This document shows positions 37,664-50,100 of a stretch of DNA of 64,000 nucleotides, in pieces. The number at the start of each line of letters is the position of its first letter. Within the stretch, counting starts at the first letter, position 1. The position numbers and the translations under genes are program-made. The stretch comes from Hydractinia symbiolongicarpus. Its lineage: Eukaryota; Cnidaria; Hydrozoa; Anthoathecata; Hydractiniidae. The notes under the pieces were generated by a model, which did not search any database, was not told where the DNA came from, and was given only the letters and a program-made list of their open reading frames with translations. The DNA lies in the NCBI RefSeq assembly GCF_029227915.1, contig NC_079887.1:3534001-3598000 (forward strand), given 5' to 3'.

Positions 37664-39346
37664 TTAAAATATGTATGGTATATCCATGCATATTTTACAG
37701 GTGCAAACATCACCTTCCCAAAATTTTATTGAGCTACGGAAGGCTTCGAGAGAAGGAGCATTCTTTGTAGCGTCAGGCACAGATATCCATAGCTTCCCTG
37801 CAATATTTGATAAAGTATTTAAGCCATAGTACGTTGTCCGACAAGTTGGTCGCCTGATCAAATTAAAGCAACGAAGGTTGTACTTGTTTTCCCTAACAGA
37901 AAATATCTCGTTCATATATAGAGGTGACAATCCATTTAAAAATTTGTAAACCTCTTTCATTAAATTCTGTAAATTGATGATGTGAATATTTTTAACATTA
38001 CATAAAGATAAAAGTTCATCGTAACTGCCATTTATATCGTCCTGTATGATTCTTAGACAACGTTCATGAATACGATTGATTCGATTATTCGCAACTTTTC
38101 CACAAAACATCCATACTAAGGGACAGTAAGAAAACTGAGACAAAATAAATGAATTGAAGAGAAAACGCTTCATCTTGGGTGTCAAAAAGGAAGATATCCT
38201 TTGAAGCACGTTGAGTTTCCTACTAGCCTTATTACAGATGTTTTTGACATGCGAATGAAAGTTTAGTCTCGAGTCAATCGTAACACCAAGAAGCACTACA
38301 GACGATTTACACGCAATTTTCAAATGGTTAAATATCAAACTTTCATCGTGATGACCTAATACAATATATTGATACTTTTTCAAATTTATTGCTAAGTAAT
38401 TTTCATAAAACCAATTATTAACTATGACCAAATTAGTAAGCAGTGTTTGTTTTACATCTTCTAATGAATTTTCACAAGCATATAAGGTGTTATCATCTGC
38501 AAAGTTACAAAGGGATGATTGAATAATGAACCAGAATAAATCGTTTATAGAATAATTGAAGAGAGGAGGTCCTAAGATTGATCCTTGTGGAACTCCAACT
38601 TGAAGAGGAAGCCATTCGCTAAAAGAAGAATTTATTCTGGTTCTCTGAAAACGATTTTTCAAGTATGAGTGAATAAATAATAAAGAAGATTCAGAAAAAC
38701 CATAGGCATGCAGCTTTGCAATAAGCAAATCATGGTTGATAGTATCAAAAGCTTTTGAAAGGTCCATTAGCACTGCTCCAACTACACCCTTATTATCAAG
38801 TGTGCTTTTCCATTGTTCAATCATTCGAATGAGAGCATATTGTGTATTATAACCCTTTCTGAAGCCTGATAGATGAGGGCTGAGTTTGTCATGCATAAAA
38901 GTGTGCATTTGATTAAGAATAATTCTTTCAAAAACCTTTGATAAACAGGGAAGCAAGCTAACAGGTCTATAGTTCTCCTTATCATTACAGTCATCCTTCT
39001 TAAAAACAGGTATAACCTCTGCAAGTTTTAAATCATCAGGAAAAATATTAGACTGTAAACAAAAATTTATAATATTAGTGAGGATAGGAACAAAGATATG
39101 AATAAACTTTTTCAACATAAAAACTGGAAAATCACCACTAACAGAAGATTTCTTTGCATCCATGTCTTTGATGACTTTGAGAACATCAGGCTGTTCAACC
39201 AGCGAAAAATAGAACTTTTCATCATAACCCACATTTTCACGAATTTTCAAAATACTGATGTGATTAGTATACGAGTGGATTGCATCGTGAATGGTTGCTG
39301 TATGTGTATCATCGTTTGGTTTGATTGGTAAATTTTTCGTGATGTT
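37664..39346 (-). CDS. LINE reverse transcriptase, 5'-truncated ORF2 fragment
   Basis: The protein is an RNA-directed DNA polymerase that would copy LINE RNA at a nicked chromosomal target. The frame is open for 560 codons to TAA at 37,664-37,666 with no internal stop or frameshift. No native start is present; the codon at 39,250 is TTG, and 32 further in-frame codons precede it up to the junction. Numbering residues from 39,250: NYRPVSLL at 93-100 and GFRKGYNTQ at 129-137 are RT fingers motifs. LMDLSKAFDTINHD at 161-174 is motif A with catalytic D163. GVPQGSILGP at 219-228 is motif B, followed by P229 where leucine is usual. FADDNT at 250-255 is motif C with D252 and D253; the family usually has FADDTT. 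A thumb and C-terminal domain follow (YCPLVW 375-380, INRIHER 391-397), ending in CTCKIC at 516-521. The endonuclease is absent, so this copy is not autonomous. Full-length relatives are typically about 900-1,000 residues. The intact frame suggests a fairly young insertion. Confidence 0.9.
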   Translation of the reverse strand, partial: NITKNLPIKPNDDTHTATIHDAIHSYTNHISILKIRENVGYDEKFYFSLVEQPDVLKVIKDMDAKKSSVSGDFPVFMLKKFIHIFVPILTNIINFCLQSNIFPDDLKLAEVIPVFKKDDCNDKENYRPVSLLPCLSKVFERIILNQMHTFMHDKLSPHLSGFRKGYNTQYALIRMIEQWKSTLDNKGVVGAVLMDLSKAFDTINHDLLIAKLHAYGFSESSLLFIHSYLKNRFQRTRINSSFSEWLPLQVGVPQGSILGPPLFNYSINDLFWFIIQSSLCNFADDNTLYACENSLEDVKQTLLTNLVIVNNWFYENYLAINLKKYQYIVLGHHDESLIFNHLKIACKSSVVLLGVTIDSRLNFHSHVKNICNKASRKLNVLQRISSFLTPKMKRFLFNSFILSQFSYCPLVWMFCGKVANNRINRIHERCLRIIQDDINGSYDELLSLCNVKNIHIINLQNLMKEVYKFLNGLSPLYMNEIFSVRENKYNLRCFNLIRRPTCRTTYYGLNTLSNIAGKLWISVPDATKNAPSLEAFRSSIKFWEGDVCTCKICMDIPYIF

Positions 39347-39593
39347 GACAAAGAAAGTACCTAGGGAGAAAACTCATTTCCCGAACGATTTTTTGAATTA
39401 TTTTTTCACCACTAAAACGCATGAGACTTATAGTTTTCAAAAATGTTTTCATTTTTGATGAGACGCTGAATAAAAGAAGTTTAATCGCCGGCAAACAAAA
39501 ACCTGCAATTTCCCGTACATCCCAGACTCCGCCCGTATAGTCAAAAGTATACAAAGAAAGTACTCAGGGAGTAAACTCATTTCCAGAACGATT

Positions 39594-40143
39594 TTTTAAA
39601 TTATCTTTTCACCACTAAAACGCATGAGACTTGTAGTTTTCAAATATGTTTTCATTTTTGATGAGACGCTGAATAAAAGAAGTTTAATCGCCGGCAAACG
39701 AAAACCTGCGATTTCCCGTAAATCCCGGACTCGGCCCGTATAGTCAAAAGTATACAAAGAAAGTACCCAGGGAGTAAACTCATTTTCCGAACGATTTCTT
39801 AAATTATTATTTCACCACTAAAGCCCATGAGACTTGTAGTTTTTAAAAATGTTTTCATTTTTGATGAGACGCTGAATAAAAGGAGTTTAATCGCCGGCAA
39901 ACGAAAACCCGCCATTTCCCGTAAACCCAGGACTCGGCCCGTATAGTCAAAAGTATACAAAGAAAGTACCCAGGGAGTAAACTCATTTCCCGAACGATTT
40001 TTTAAATTTTTTTTTCACCACTAAAACGCATGAGATTTGTAGTTTTCAAAAATGTTTTCATTTTTGATGAGACGCTGAATAAAAGAAGTTTAATCGCCGG
40101 CAAACGAAAACCTGCGATTTCCCGTAAATCCCGGACTCGGCCC
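39594..40143 (-). repeat. Paralogous copy of the LINE's left flank
   Basis: This stretch matches 36,963-37,512 just left of the LINE, at an offset of 2,631 bp. Subtracting the 1,834-bp LINE leaves 797 bp, which is 4 x 203 minus 15. It therefore represents the same HOR segment without the insertion: after cggcccg it continues into tatagtcaaaagtat, the 15 bases absent at the LINE site. Confidence 0.82.
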
Positions 40144-41139
40144 GTATAGTCAAAAGTATACAAAGAAAGTACCCAGGAAGTAAACTCATTTGCCGAACGA
40201 TTTTTTAAATTATTATTTCACTACTAAAGCCCATGAGACTTGTTGTTTTTAAAAATGTTTTCATTTTTGATGAGACGCTGAATAAAAGAAGTTTAATCGC
40301 CCTCAAACGAAAGCCCGCGATTTCCCGTAAATCCCGGGCTTGGCCCGTATAGTTGAATGTATATAAAGAAAGTATCCAGGGAGTAAACTCATTTGCCGAA
40401 CGATTTTTTAAATTATTATTTCACTACTAAACCCCATGAGACTTGTTGTATTTAAAAATGTTTTCATTTTTGATGAGACGCTGAATAAAAGAAGTTTAAT
40501 CGCCGGCAAACGAAAACCCGCCATTTCCCGTAAACCCAGGACTCGGCCCGTATAGTCAAAAGTATACAAAGAAAGTACCCAGGGAGTAAACTCATTTCCC
40601 GAACGATTTTTTAAATTATTTTTTCACCACTAAAACGCATGAGATTTGTAGTTTTCAAAAATGTTTTCATTTTTGATGAGACGCTGAATAAAAGAAGTTT
40701 AATCGCCGGCAAACGAAAACCTGCGATTTTCCGTAAATCCCGGACTCGGCCCGTATAGTCAAAAGTATACAAAGAAAGTACCCAGGAAGTAAACTCATTT
40801 GCCGAACGATTTTTTAAATTATTGTTTCACTACTAAAGCCCATGAGACTTGTTGTTTTTAAAAATGTTTTCATTTTTGATGAGACGCTGAATAAAAGAAG
40901 TTTAATCGCCGGCAAACGAAAACCCGCGATTTCCCGTAAATCCCGGGCTTGGCCCGTATAGTCAAAAGTATACAAAGAAAGTACCCAGGGAGAAAACTCA
41001 TTTCCCGAACGATTTTTTGAATTATTTTTTCACCACTAAAACGCATGAGACTTGTAGTTTTCAAAAGTGTTTTCATTTTTGATGAGACGCTGAATAAAAG
41101 AAGTTTAATTGCCGGCAAACGAAAACCCGCGATTTCCCG

Positions 41140-44100
41140 TAAATCCCGGGCTTGGCCCGTATAGTTGAATGTATATAAAGAAAGTACCCAGGGAGTAAAC
41201 TCATTTGCCGAACGATTTTTTAAATTATTATTTCACTACTAAAGCCCATGAGACTTGTTGTATTTAAAAATGTTTTCATTTTTGATGAGACGCTGAATAA
41301 AAGAAGTTTAATCGCCGGCAAACAAAAACCCGCGATTTCCCGTAAATCCCGGGCTTGGCCCGTATAGTCAAAAGTATACAAAGAAAGTACCTAGGGAGAA
41401 AACTCATTTCCCGAACGATTTTTTGAATTGTTTTTTCACCACTAAAACGCATGAGACTTGTAGTTTTCAAAAGTGTTTTCATTTTTGATGAGACGCTGAA
41501 TAAAAGAAGTTTAATTGCCGGCAAACGAAAACCCGCGATTTCCCGTAAATCCCGGGCTTGGCCCGTATAGTTGAATGTATATAAAGGAAGTACCCAGGGA
41601 GTAAACTGATTTCCCGAACGATTTTTTAAATTATTTCTGCACCACTGGAACGAATGAGACTTGTAGTTTTCAAAAATGTTTTCATTTTTAATGAGACGCT
41701 TAATGAAAGAGGGTTAATCGCCGGCAAACGAAAACTCGCGATTTGCCGTAAATTTCGGGCTTCTCCCGTATAGTCGAATGTATACAAAGAAAGTACCCTG
41801 TGAGAAAACTCATTTCCAGAACGATTTTTTAAATTATTATTTCACCACTAAAGCCCATGAGACTTGTAGTTTTTAAAAATGTTTTCATTTTTGATGAGAC
41901 GCTAAATAAAAGGAGTTGAATCGCCGGCAAACGAAAACCTGCGATTTCCCGTAAATCCCTGACTCGGCCCGTATAGTCAAAAGTATACAAAGAAAGTACC
42001 CAGGGAGAAAACTCATTTCCCGAACGATTTTTTGAATTATTTTTTCACCACTAAAACGCATGAGACTTGTAGTTTTCAAAAGTGTTTTCATTTTTGATGA
42101 GACGCTGAATAAAAGAAGCTTAATTGCCGGCAATCGAAAACCCGCGATTTCCCGTAAATCCCGGGCTTGGCCCGTATAGTTGAATGTATATAAAGAAAGT
42201 GCCCAGGGAGTAAACTCATTTGCCGAACGATTTTTTAAATTATTATTTCACTACTAAAGCCCATGAGACTTGTTGTTTTTAAAAATGTTTTCATTTTTGA
42301 TGAGACGCTGAATAAAAGACGTTTAATCGCCGGCAAACGAAAACCCGCGATTTCCCGTAAATCCCGGGCTTGGCCCGTATAGTCAAAAGTATACAAAGAA
42401 AGTACCTAGGAAGAAAACTCATTTCCCGAACGATTTTTTGAATTATTTTTTCACCACTAAAACGCATGAGACTTGTAGTTTTCAGAAGTGTTTTCATTTT
42501 TGATGAGACGCTGAATAAAAGAAGTTTAATTGCCGGCAAACGAAAACCCGCGATTTCTGGTAAATCCCGGGCTTGGCCCGTATAGTTGAATGTATATAAA
42601 GAAAGTACCCAGGGAGTAAACTGATTTCCCGAACGATTTTTTAAATTATTTCTGCACCACTAGAACGAATGAGACTTGTAGTTTTCAAAAATGTTTTCAT
42701 TTTTAATGAGACGCTTAATGAAAGAGGGTTAATCGCCGGCAAACGAAAACTCGCGATTTCCCGTAAATCCCGGGCTTGTCCCGTATAGTCGAATGTATAC
42801 AAAGAAAGTACTCTGTGAGTAAACTCATTTCCAGAACGATTTTTTAAATTATTATTTCACCACTAAAGCCCATGAGACTTGTAGTTTTTAAAAATGTTTC
42901 CATTTTTGATGAGACGCTAAATAAAAGGAGTTTAATCGCCGGCAAACGAACACCCGCGACTTCCCGTAAATCCCGGACTCGGCCCGTATAGTCAAAAGTA
43001 TACAAGGAAAGTACCCAGGGAGTAAACTGATTTCCCGAACGATTTTTTAAATTATTTTTTCACCACTAAAACGCATGAGACTTGTAGTTTTCAAAAATGT
43101 TTTCATTTTTGATGAGACGCTGAATAAAAGAAGTTTAATCGCCGGCAAACAAAAACCTGCGATTTCCCGTAAATCCCGGACTCGGCCCGTATAGTCAAAA
43201 GTATACAAAGAAACTACCCAGGGAGTAAACTCATTTCCAGAACGATTTTTAAATTATTATTTCACCACTAAAGCCCATGAGACTTGTAGTTTTTAAAATC
43301 GTTTTCATTTTTGATGAGACGCTAAATAAAAGGAGTTTAATCGCCGGCAAACGAAAACCTGCGATTTCCCGTAAATCCCTGACTCGGCCCGTATAGTCAA
43401 AAGTATACAAAAAAAGTACCCAGGGAGTAAACTCATTACCCGAACGATTTTTTGAATTATTATTTCTCCACTAAAGCCCATGAGACTTGTAGTTTTTAAA
43501 AATGTTTTCATTTTTGATAAGACGCTGAATAAAAGAAGTTTAATCGCCGGCAAACAAACACCCGCGACTTCCCGTAAATCCCGAACTCGGCCCGTATAGT
43601 CAAAAGTATACAAGGAAAGTACCCAGGGAGTAAACTGATTTCCCGAACGATTTTTTAAATTATTTTTTCACCACTAAAACGCATGAGACTTATAGTTTTC
43701 AAAAATGTTTTCATTTTTGATGAGACGCTGAATAAAAGAAGTTTAATCGCCGGCAAACAAAAACCTGCGATTTCCCGTAAATCCCAGACTCGGCCCGTAT
43801 AGTCAAAAGTATACAAAGAAAGTACTCAGGGAGTAAACTCATTTCCAGAACGATTTTTTAAATTATCTTTTCACCACTAAAACGCATGAGACTTGTAGTT
43901 TTCAAATATGTTTTCATTTTTGATGAGACGCTGAATAAAAGAAGTTTAATCGCCGGCAAACGAAAACCTGCGATTTCCCGTAAATCCCGGACTCGGCCCG
44001 TATAGTCAAAAGTATACAAAGAAAGTACCCAGGGAGTAAACTCATTTCCCGAACGATTTCTTAAATTATTATTTCACCACTAAAGCCCATGAGACTTGTT

Positions 44101-47100
44101 GTTTTTAAAAATGTTTTCATTTTTGATGAGACGCTGAATAAAAGAAGTTTAATCGCCCTCAAACGAAAGCCCGCGATTTCCCGTAAATCCCGGGCTTGGC
44201 CCGTATAGTTGAATGTATATAAAGAAAGTACCCAGGGAGTAAACTCATTTGCCGAACGATTTTTAAATTATTATTTCACTACTAAAGCCCATGAGACTTG
44301 TTGTATTTAAAAATGTTTTCATTTTTGATGAGACGCTGAATAAAAGAAGTTTAATCGCCGGCAAACGAAAACCCGCGATTTCCCGTAAATCCCAGGCTTG
44401 GCCCGTATAGTTGAATGTATATAAAGAAAGTACCGAGGGAGTAAACTGATTTCCCGAACGATTTTTTAAATTATTTCTGCACCACTAGAACGAATGAGAC
44501 TTGTAGTTTTCAAAAATGTTTTCATTTTTAATGAGACGCTTAATGAAAGAGGGTTAATCGCCGGCAAACGAAAACTCGCGATTTCCCGTGAATCCCGGGC
44601 TTGTCCCGTATAGTCGAATGTATACAAAGAAAGTGCCCTGTGAGTAAACTCATTTCCAGAACGATTTTTTAAATTATTATTTCACCACTAAAGCCCATGA
44701 GACTTGTAGTTTTTAAAAATGTTTTCATTTTTGATGAGACGCTAAATAAAAGGAGTTTAATCGCCGGCAAACGAAAACCTGCGATTTCCCGTAAATTCCG
44801 GGCTTGGCCCGTATAGTTGAATGTATATAAAGAAAGTACCCAGGGAGTAAACTCATTTGCCGAACGATTTTTTAAATTATTATTTCACTACTAAAGCCCA
44901 TGAGACTTGTTGTTTTTAAAAATGTTTTTATTTTTGATGAGACGCTGAATAAAAGAAGTTTAATCGCCGGCAAACGAAAACCCGCGATTTCCCGTGAATC
45001 CCGGGCTTGTCCCGTATAGTCGAATGTATACAAAAAAAGTGCCCTGTGAGTAAACTCATTTCCAAAACGATTTTTTAAATTATTATTTCACCACTAAAGC
45101 CCATGAGACTTGTAGTTTTTAAAAATGTTTTCATTTTTGATGAGACGCTAAATAAAAGGAGTTTAATCGCCGGCAAACGAAAACCTGCGATTTCCCGTAA
45201 ATCCCTGACTCGGCCCGTATAGTCAAAAGTATACAAAGAAGGTACCCAGGGAGAAAACTCATTTCCCGAACGATTTTTTGAATTATTTTTTCACCACTAA
45301 AACGCATGAGACTTGTAGTTTTCAAAAGTGTTTTCATTTTTGATGAGACGCTGAATAAAAGAAGTTTAATTGCCGGCAAACGAAAACCCGCGATTTCCCG
45401 TAAATTCCGGGCTTGGCCCGTATAGTTGAATGTATATAAAGAAAGTACCCAGGGAGTAAACTCATTTGCCGAACGATTTTTTAAATTATTATTTCACTAC
45501 TAAAGCCCATGAGACTTGTTGTTTTTAAAAATGTTTTTATTTTTGATGAGACGCTGAATAAAAGAAGTTTAATCGCCGGCAAACGAAAACCCGCGATTTC
45601 CCGTAAATCCCGGGCTTGGCCCGTATAGTCAAAAGTATACAAAGAAAGTACCTAGGGAGAAAACTCATTTCCCGAACGATTTTTTAAATTATTATTTCAC
45701 TACTAAAGCCCATGAGACTTGTTGTTTTTAAAAATGTTTTCATTTTTGATGAGACGCTGAATAAAAGAAGTTTAATCGCCCTCAAACGAAAGCCCGCGAT
45801 TTCCCGTAAATCCCGGGCTTGGCCCGTATAGTTGAATGTATATAAAGAAAGTACCCAGGGAGTAAACTCATTTGCCGAACGATTTTTTAAATTATTATTT
45901 CACTACTAAAGCCCATGAGACTTGTCGTATTTAAAAATGTTTTCATTTTTGATGAGACGCTGAATAAAAGAAGTTTAATCGCCGGCAAACGAAAACCCGC
46001 GATTTCCCGTAAATCCCGGGCTTGGCCCGTATAGTCAAAAGTATACAAAGAAAGTACCTAGGGAGAAAACTCATTTCCCGAACGATTTTTTGAATTATTT
46101 TTTCACCACTAAAACGCATGAGACTTGTTGTTTTCAAAAGTGTTTTCATTTTTGATGAGACGCTGAATAAAAGAAGTTTAATTGCCGGCAAACGAAAACC
46201 CGCGATTTCCCGTAAATCCCAGGCTTGGCCCGTATAGTTGAATGTATATAAAGAAAGTACCCAGGGAGTAAACTGATTTGACGAACGATTTTTTAAATTA
46301 TTTCTGCACCACTAGAACGAATGAGACTTGCAGTTTTCAAAAATGTTTTCATTTTTATTGAGACGCTTAATGAAAGAGGGTTAATCGCCGGCAAACGAAA
46401 ACTCGCGATTTCCCGTGAATCCCGGGCTTGTCCCGTATAGTCGAATGTATACAAAGAAAGTGCCCTGTGAGTAAACTCATTTCCAGAACGATTTTTTAAA
46501 TTATTATTTCACCACTAAAGCCCATGAGACTTGTAGTTTTTAAAAATGTTTTCATTTTTGATGAGACGCTAAATAAAAGGAGTTTAATCGCCGGCAAACG
46601 AAAACCTGCGATTTCCCGTAAATCCCTGACTCGGCCCGTATAGTCAAAAGTATACAAAGAAAGTACCCAGGGAGAAAACTCATTTCCCGAACGATTTTTT
46701 GAATTATTTTTTCACCACTAAAACGCATGAGACTTGTAGTTTTCAAAAGTGTTTTCATTTTTGATGAGACGCTGAATAAAAGAAGTTTAATTGCCGGCAA
46801 ACGAAAACCCGCGATTTCCCGTAAATTCCGGGCTTGGCCCGTATAGTTGAATGTATATAAAGAAAGTACCCAGGGAGTAAACTCATTTGCCGAACGATTT
46901 TTTAAATTATTATTTCACTACTAAAGCCCATGAGACTTGTTGTTTTTAAAAATGTTTTTATTTTTGATGAGATGCTGAATAAAAGAAGTTTAATCGCCGG
47001 CAAACGAAAACCCGCGATTTCCCGTAAATCCCGGGCTTGGCCCGTATAGTCAAAAGTATACAAAGAAAGTACCTAGGAAGAAAACTCATTTCCCGAACGA

Positions 47101-50100
47101 TTTTTTGAATTATTTTTTCACCACTAAAACGCATGAGACTTGTAGTTTTCAAAAGTGTTTTCATTTTTGATGAGACGCTGAATAAAAGAAGTTTAATTGC
47201 CGGCAAACGAAAACCCGCGATTTCTCGTAAATCCCGGGCTTGGCCCGTATAGTTGAATGTATATAAAGAAAGTACCCAGGGAGTAAACTGATTTCCCGAA
47301 CGATTTTTTAAATTATTTCTGCACCACTAGAACGAATGAGACTTGTAGTTTTCAAAAATGTTTTCATTTTTAATGAGACGCTTAATGAAAGAGGGTTAAT
47401 CGCCGGCAAACGAAAACTCGCGATTTCCCGTAAATCCCGGGCTTGTCCCGTATAGTCGAATGTATACAAAGAAAGTACTCTGTGAGTAAACTCATTTCCA
47501 GAACGATTTTTTAAATTATTATTTCACCACTAAAGCCCATGAGACTTGTAGTTTTTAAAAATGTTTCCATTTTTGATGAGACGCTAAATAAAAGGAGTTT
47601 AATCGCCAGCAAACGAACACCCGCGACTTCCCGTAAATCCCGGACTCGGCCCGTATAGTCAAAAGTATACAAGGAAAGTACCCAGGGAGTAAACTGATTT
47701 CCCGAACGATTTTTTAAATTATTTTTTCACCACTAAAACGCATGAGACTTGTAGTTTTCAAAAATGTTTTCATTTTTGATGAGACGCTGAATAAAAGAAG
47801 TTTAATCGCCGGCAAACAAAAACCTGCGATTTCCCGTAAATCCCGGACTCGGCCCGTATAGTCAAAAGTATACAAAGAAACTACCCAGGGAGTAAACTCA
47901 TTTCCAGAACGATTTTTAAATTATTATTTCACCACTAAAGCCCATGAGACTTGTAGTTTTTAAAATCGTTTTCATTTTTGATGAGACGCTAAATAAAAGG
48001 AGTTTAATCGCCGGCAAACGAAAACCTGCGATTTCCCGTAAATCCCTGACTCGGCCCGTATAGTCAAAAGTATACAAAAAAAGTACCCAGGGAGTAAACT
48101 CATTACCCGAACGATTTTTTGAATTATTATTTCTCCACTAAAGCCCATGAGACTTGTAGTTTTTAAAAATGTTTTCATTTTTGATAAGACGCTGAATAAA
48201 AGAAGTTTAATCGCCGGCAAACAAACACCCGCGACTTCCCGTAAATCCCGAACTCGGCCCGTATAGTCAAAAGTATACAAGGAAAGTACCCAGGGAGTAA
48301 ACTGATTTCCCGAACGATTTTTTAAATTATTTTTTCACCACTAAAACGCATGAGACTTATAGTTTTCAAAAATGTTTTCATTTTTGATGAGACGCTGAAT
48401 AAAAGAAGTTTAATCGCCGGCAAACAAAAACCTGCGATTTCCCGTAAATCCCAGACTCGGCCCGTATAGTCAAAAGTATACAAAGAAAGTACTCAGGGAG
48501 TAAACTCATTTCCAGAACGATTTTTTAAATTATCTTTTCACCACTAAAACGCATGAGACTTGTAGTTTTCAAATATGTTTTCATTTTTGATGAGACGCTG
48601 AATAAAAGAAGTTTAATCGCCGGCAAACGAAAACCTGCGATTTCCCGTAAATCCCGGACTCGGCCCGTATAGTCAAAAGTATACAAAGAAAGTACCCAGG
48701 GAGTAAACTCATTTCCCGAACGATTTCTTAAATTATTATTTCACCACTAAAGCCCATGAGACTTGTTGTTTTTAAAAATGTTTTCATTTTTGATGAGACG
48801 CTGAATAAAAGAAGTTTAATCGCCCTCAAACGAAAGCCCGCGATTTCCCGTAAATCCCGGGCTTGGCCCGTATAGTTGAATGTATATAAAGAAAGTACCC
48901 AGGGAGTAAACTCATTTGCCGAACGATTTTTAAATTATTATTTCACTACTAAAGCCCATGAGACTTGTTGTATTTAAAAATGTTTTCATTTTTGATGAGA
49001 CGCTGAATAAAAGAAGTTTAATCGCCGGCAAACGAAAACCCGCGATTTCCCGTAAATCCCAGGCTTGGCCGGTATAGTTGAATGTATATAAAGAAAGTAC
49101 CCAGGGAGTAAACTGATTTCCCGAACGATTTTTTAAATTATTTCTGCACCACTAGAACGAATGAGACTTGTAGTTTTCAAAAATGTTTTCATTTTTAATG
49201 AGACGCTTAATGAAAGAGGGTTAATCGCCGGCAAACGAAAACTCGCGATTTCCCGTGAATCCCGGGCTTGTCCCGTATAGTCGAATGTATACAAAGAAAG
49301 TGCCCTGTGAGTAAACTCATTTCCAGAACGATTTTTTAAATTATTATTTCACCACTAAAGCCCATGAGACTTGTAGTTTTTAAAAATGTTTTCATTTTTG
49401 ATGAGACGCTAAATAAAAGGAGTTTAATCGCCGGCAAACGAAAACGTGCGATTTCCCGTAAATTCCGGGCTTGGCCCGTATAGTTGAATGTATATAAAGA
49501 AAGTACCCAGGGAGTAAACTCATTTGCCGAACGATTTTTTAAATTATTATTTCACTACTAAAGCCCATGAGACTTGTTGTTTTTAAAAATGTTTTTATTT
49601 TTGATGAGACGCTGAATAAAAGAAGTTTAATCGCCGGCAAACGAAAACCCGCGATTTCCCGTGAATCCCGGGCTTGTCCCGTATAGTCGAATGTATACAA
49701 AGAAAGTGCCCTGTGAGTAAACTCATTTCCAGAACGATTTTTTAAATTATTATTTCACCACTAAAGCCCATGAGACTTGTAGTTTTTAAAAATGTTTTCA
49801 TTTTTGATGAGACGCTAAATAAAAGGAGTTTAATCGCCGGCAAACGAAAACCTGCGATTTCCCGTAAATCCCTGACTCGGCCCGTATAGTCAAAAGTATA
49901 CAAAGAAAGTACCCAGGGAGAAAACTCATTTCCCGAACGATTTTTTGAATTATTTTTTCACCACTAAAACGCATGAGACTTGTAGTTTTCAAAAGTGTTT
50001 TCATTTTTGATGAGACGCTGAATAAAAGAAGTTTAATTGCCGGCAAACGAAAACCCGCGATTTCCCGTAAATTCCGGGCTTGGCCCGTATAGTTGAATGT

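Larger units (their letters stand above)
37514..39347 (-). mobile_element. 5'-truncated non-LTR retrotransposon (LINE)
   Basis: This is the only non-satellite DNA in the window, 1,834 bp. On the minus strand it holds the end of a LINE ORF2, a 3' UTR, an AATAAA signal and an A-rich tail. Its 5' end starts inside the linker between the usual endonuclease and reverse transcriptase domains, so ORF1 and the endonuclease are missing, as expected from incomplete target-primed reverse transcription. The left satellite flank ends at ggcccg and the right resumes at acaaagaaag; comparison with intact monomers shows exactly 15 bp of satellite missing and no target-site duplication. Class assignment (Jockey/CR1-like) rests on the RT motifs and the C-terminal CxCxxC and is moderate in confidence. 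Confidence 0.93.

Noticed and set aside
38821-39024. 67-residue minus-strand frame overlapping the reverse transcriptase
   Set aside because: It is an alternative frame within the conserved RT fingers region; the RT frame explains this DNA fully.
39098-39331. 77-residue plus-strand frame inside the LINE
   Set aside because: It is antisense to the reverse transcriptase frame, starts mid-ORF and has no recognisable domain.
37504-39360. Target-site duplication around the LINE
   Set aside because: Sequences next to the two ends (ggcccg on the left, acaaagaaag on the right) do not repeat each other; the satellite phase instead shows a 15-bp deletion.
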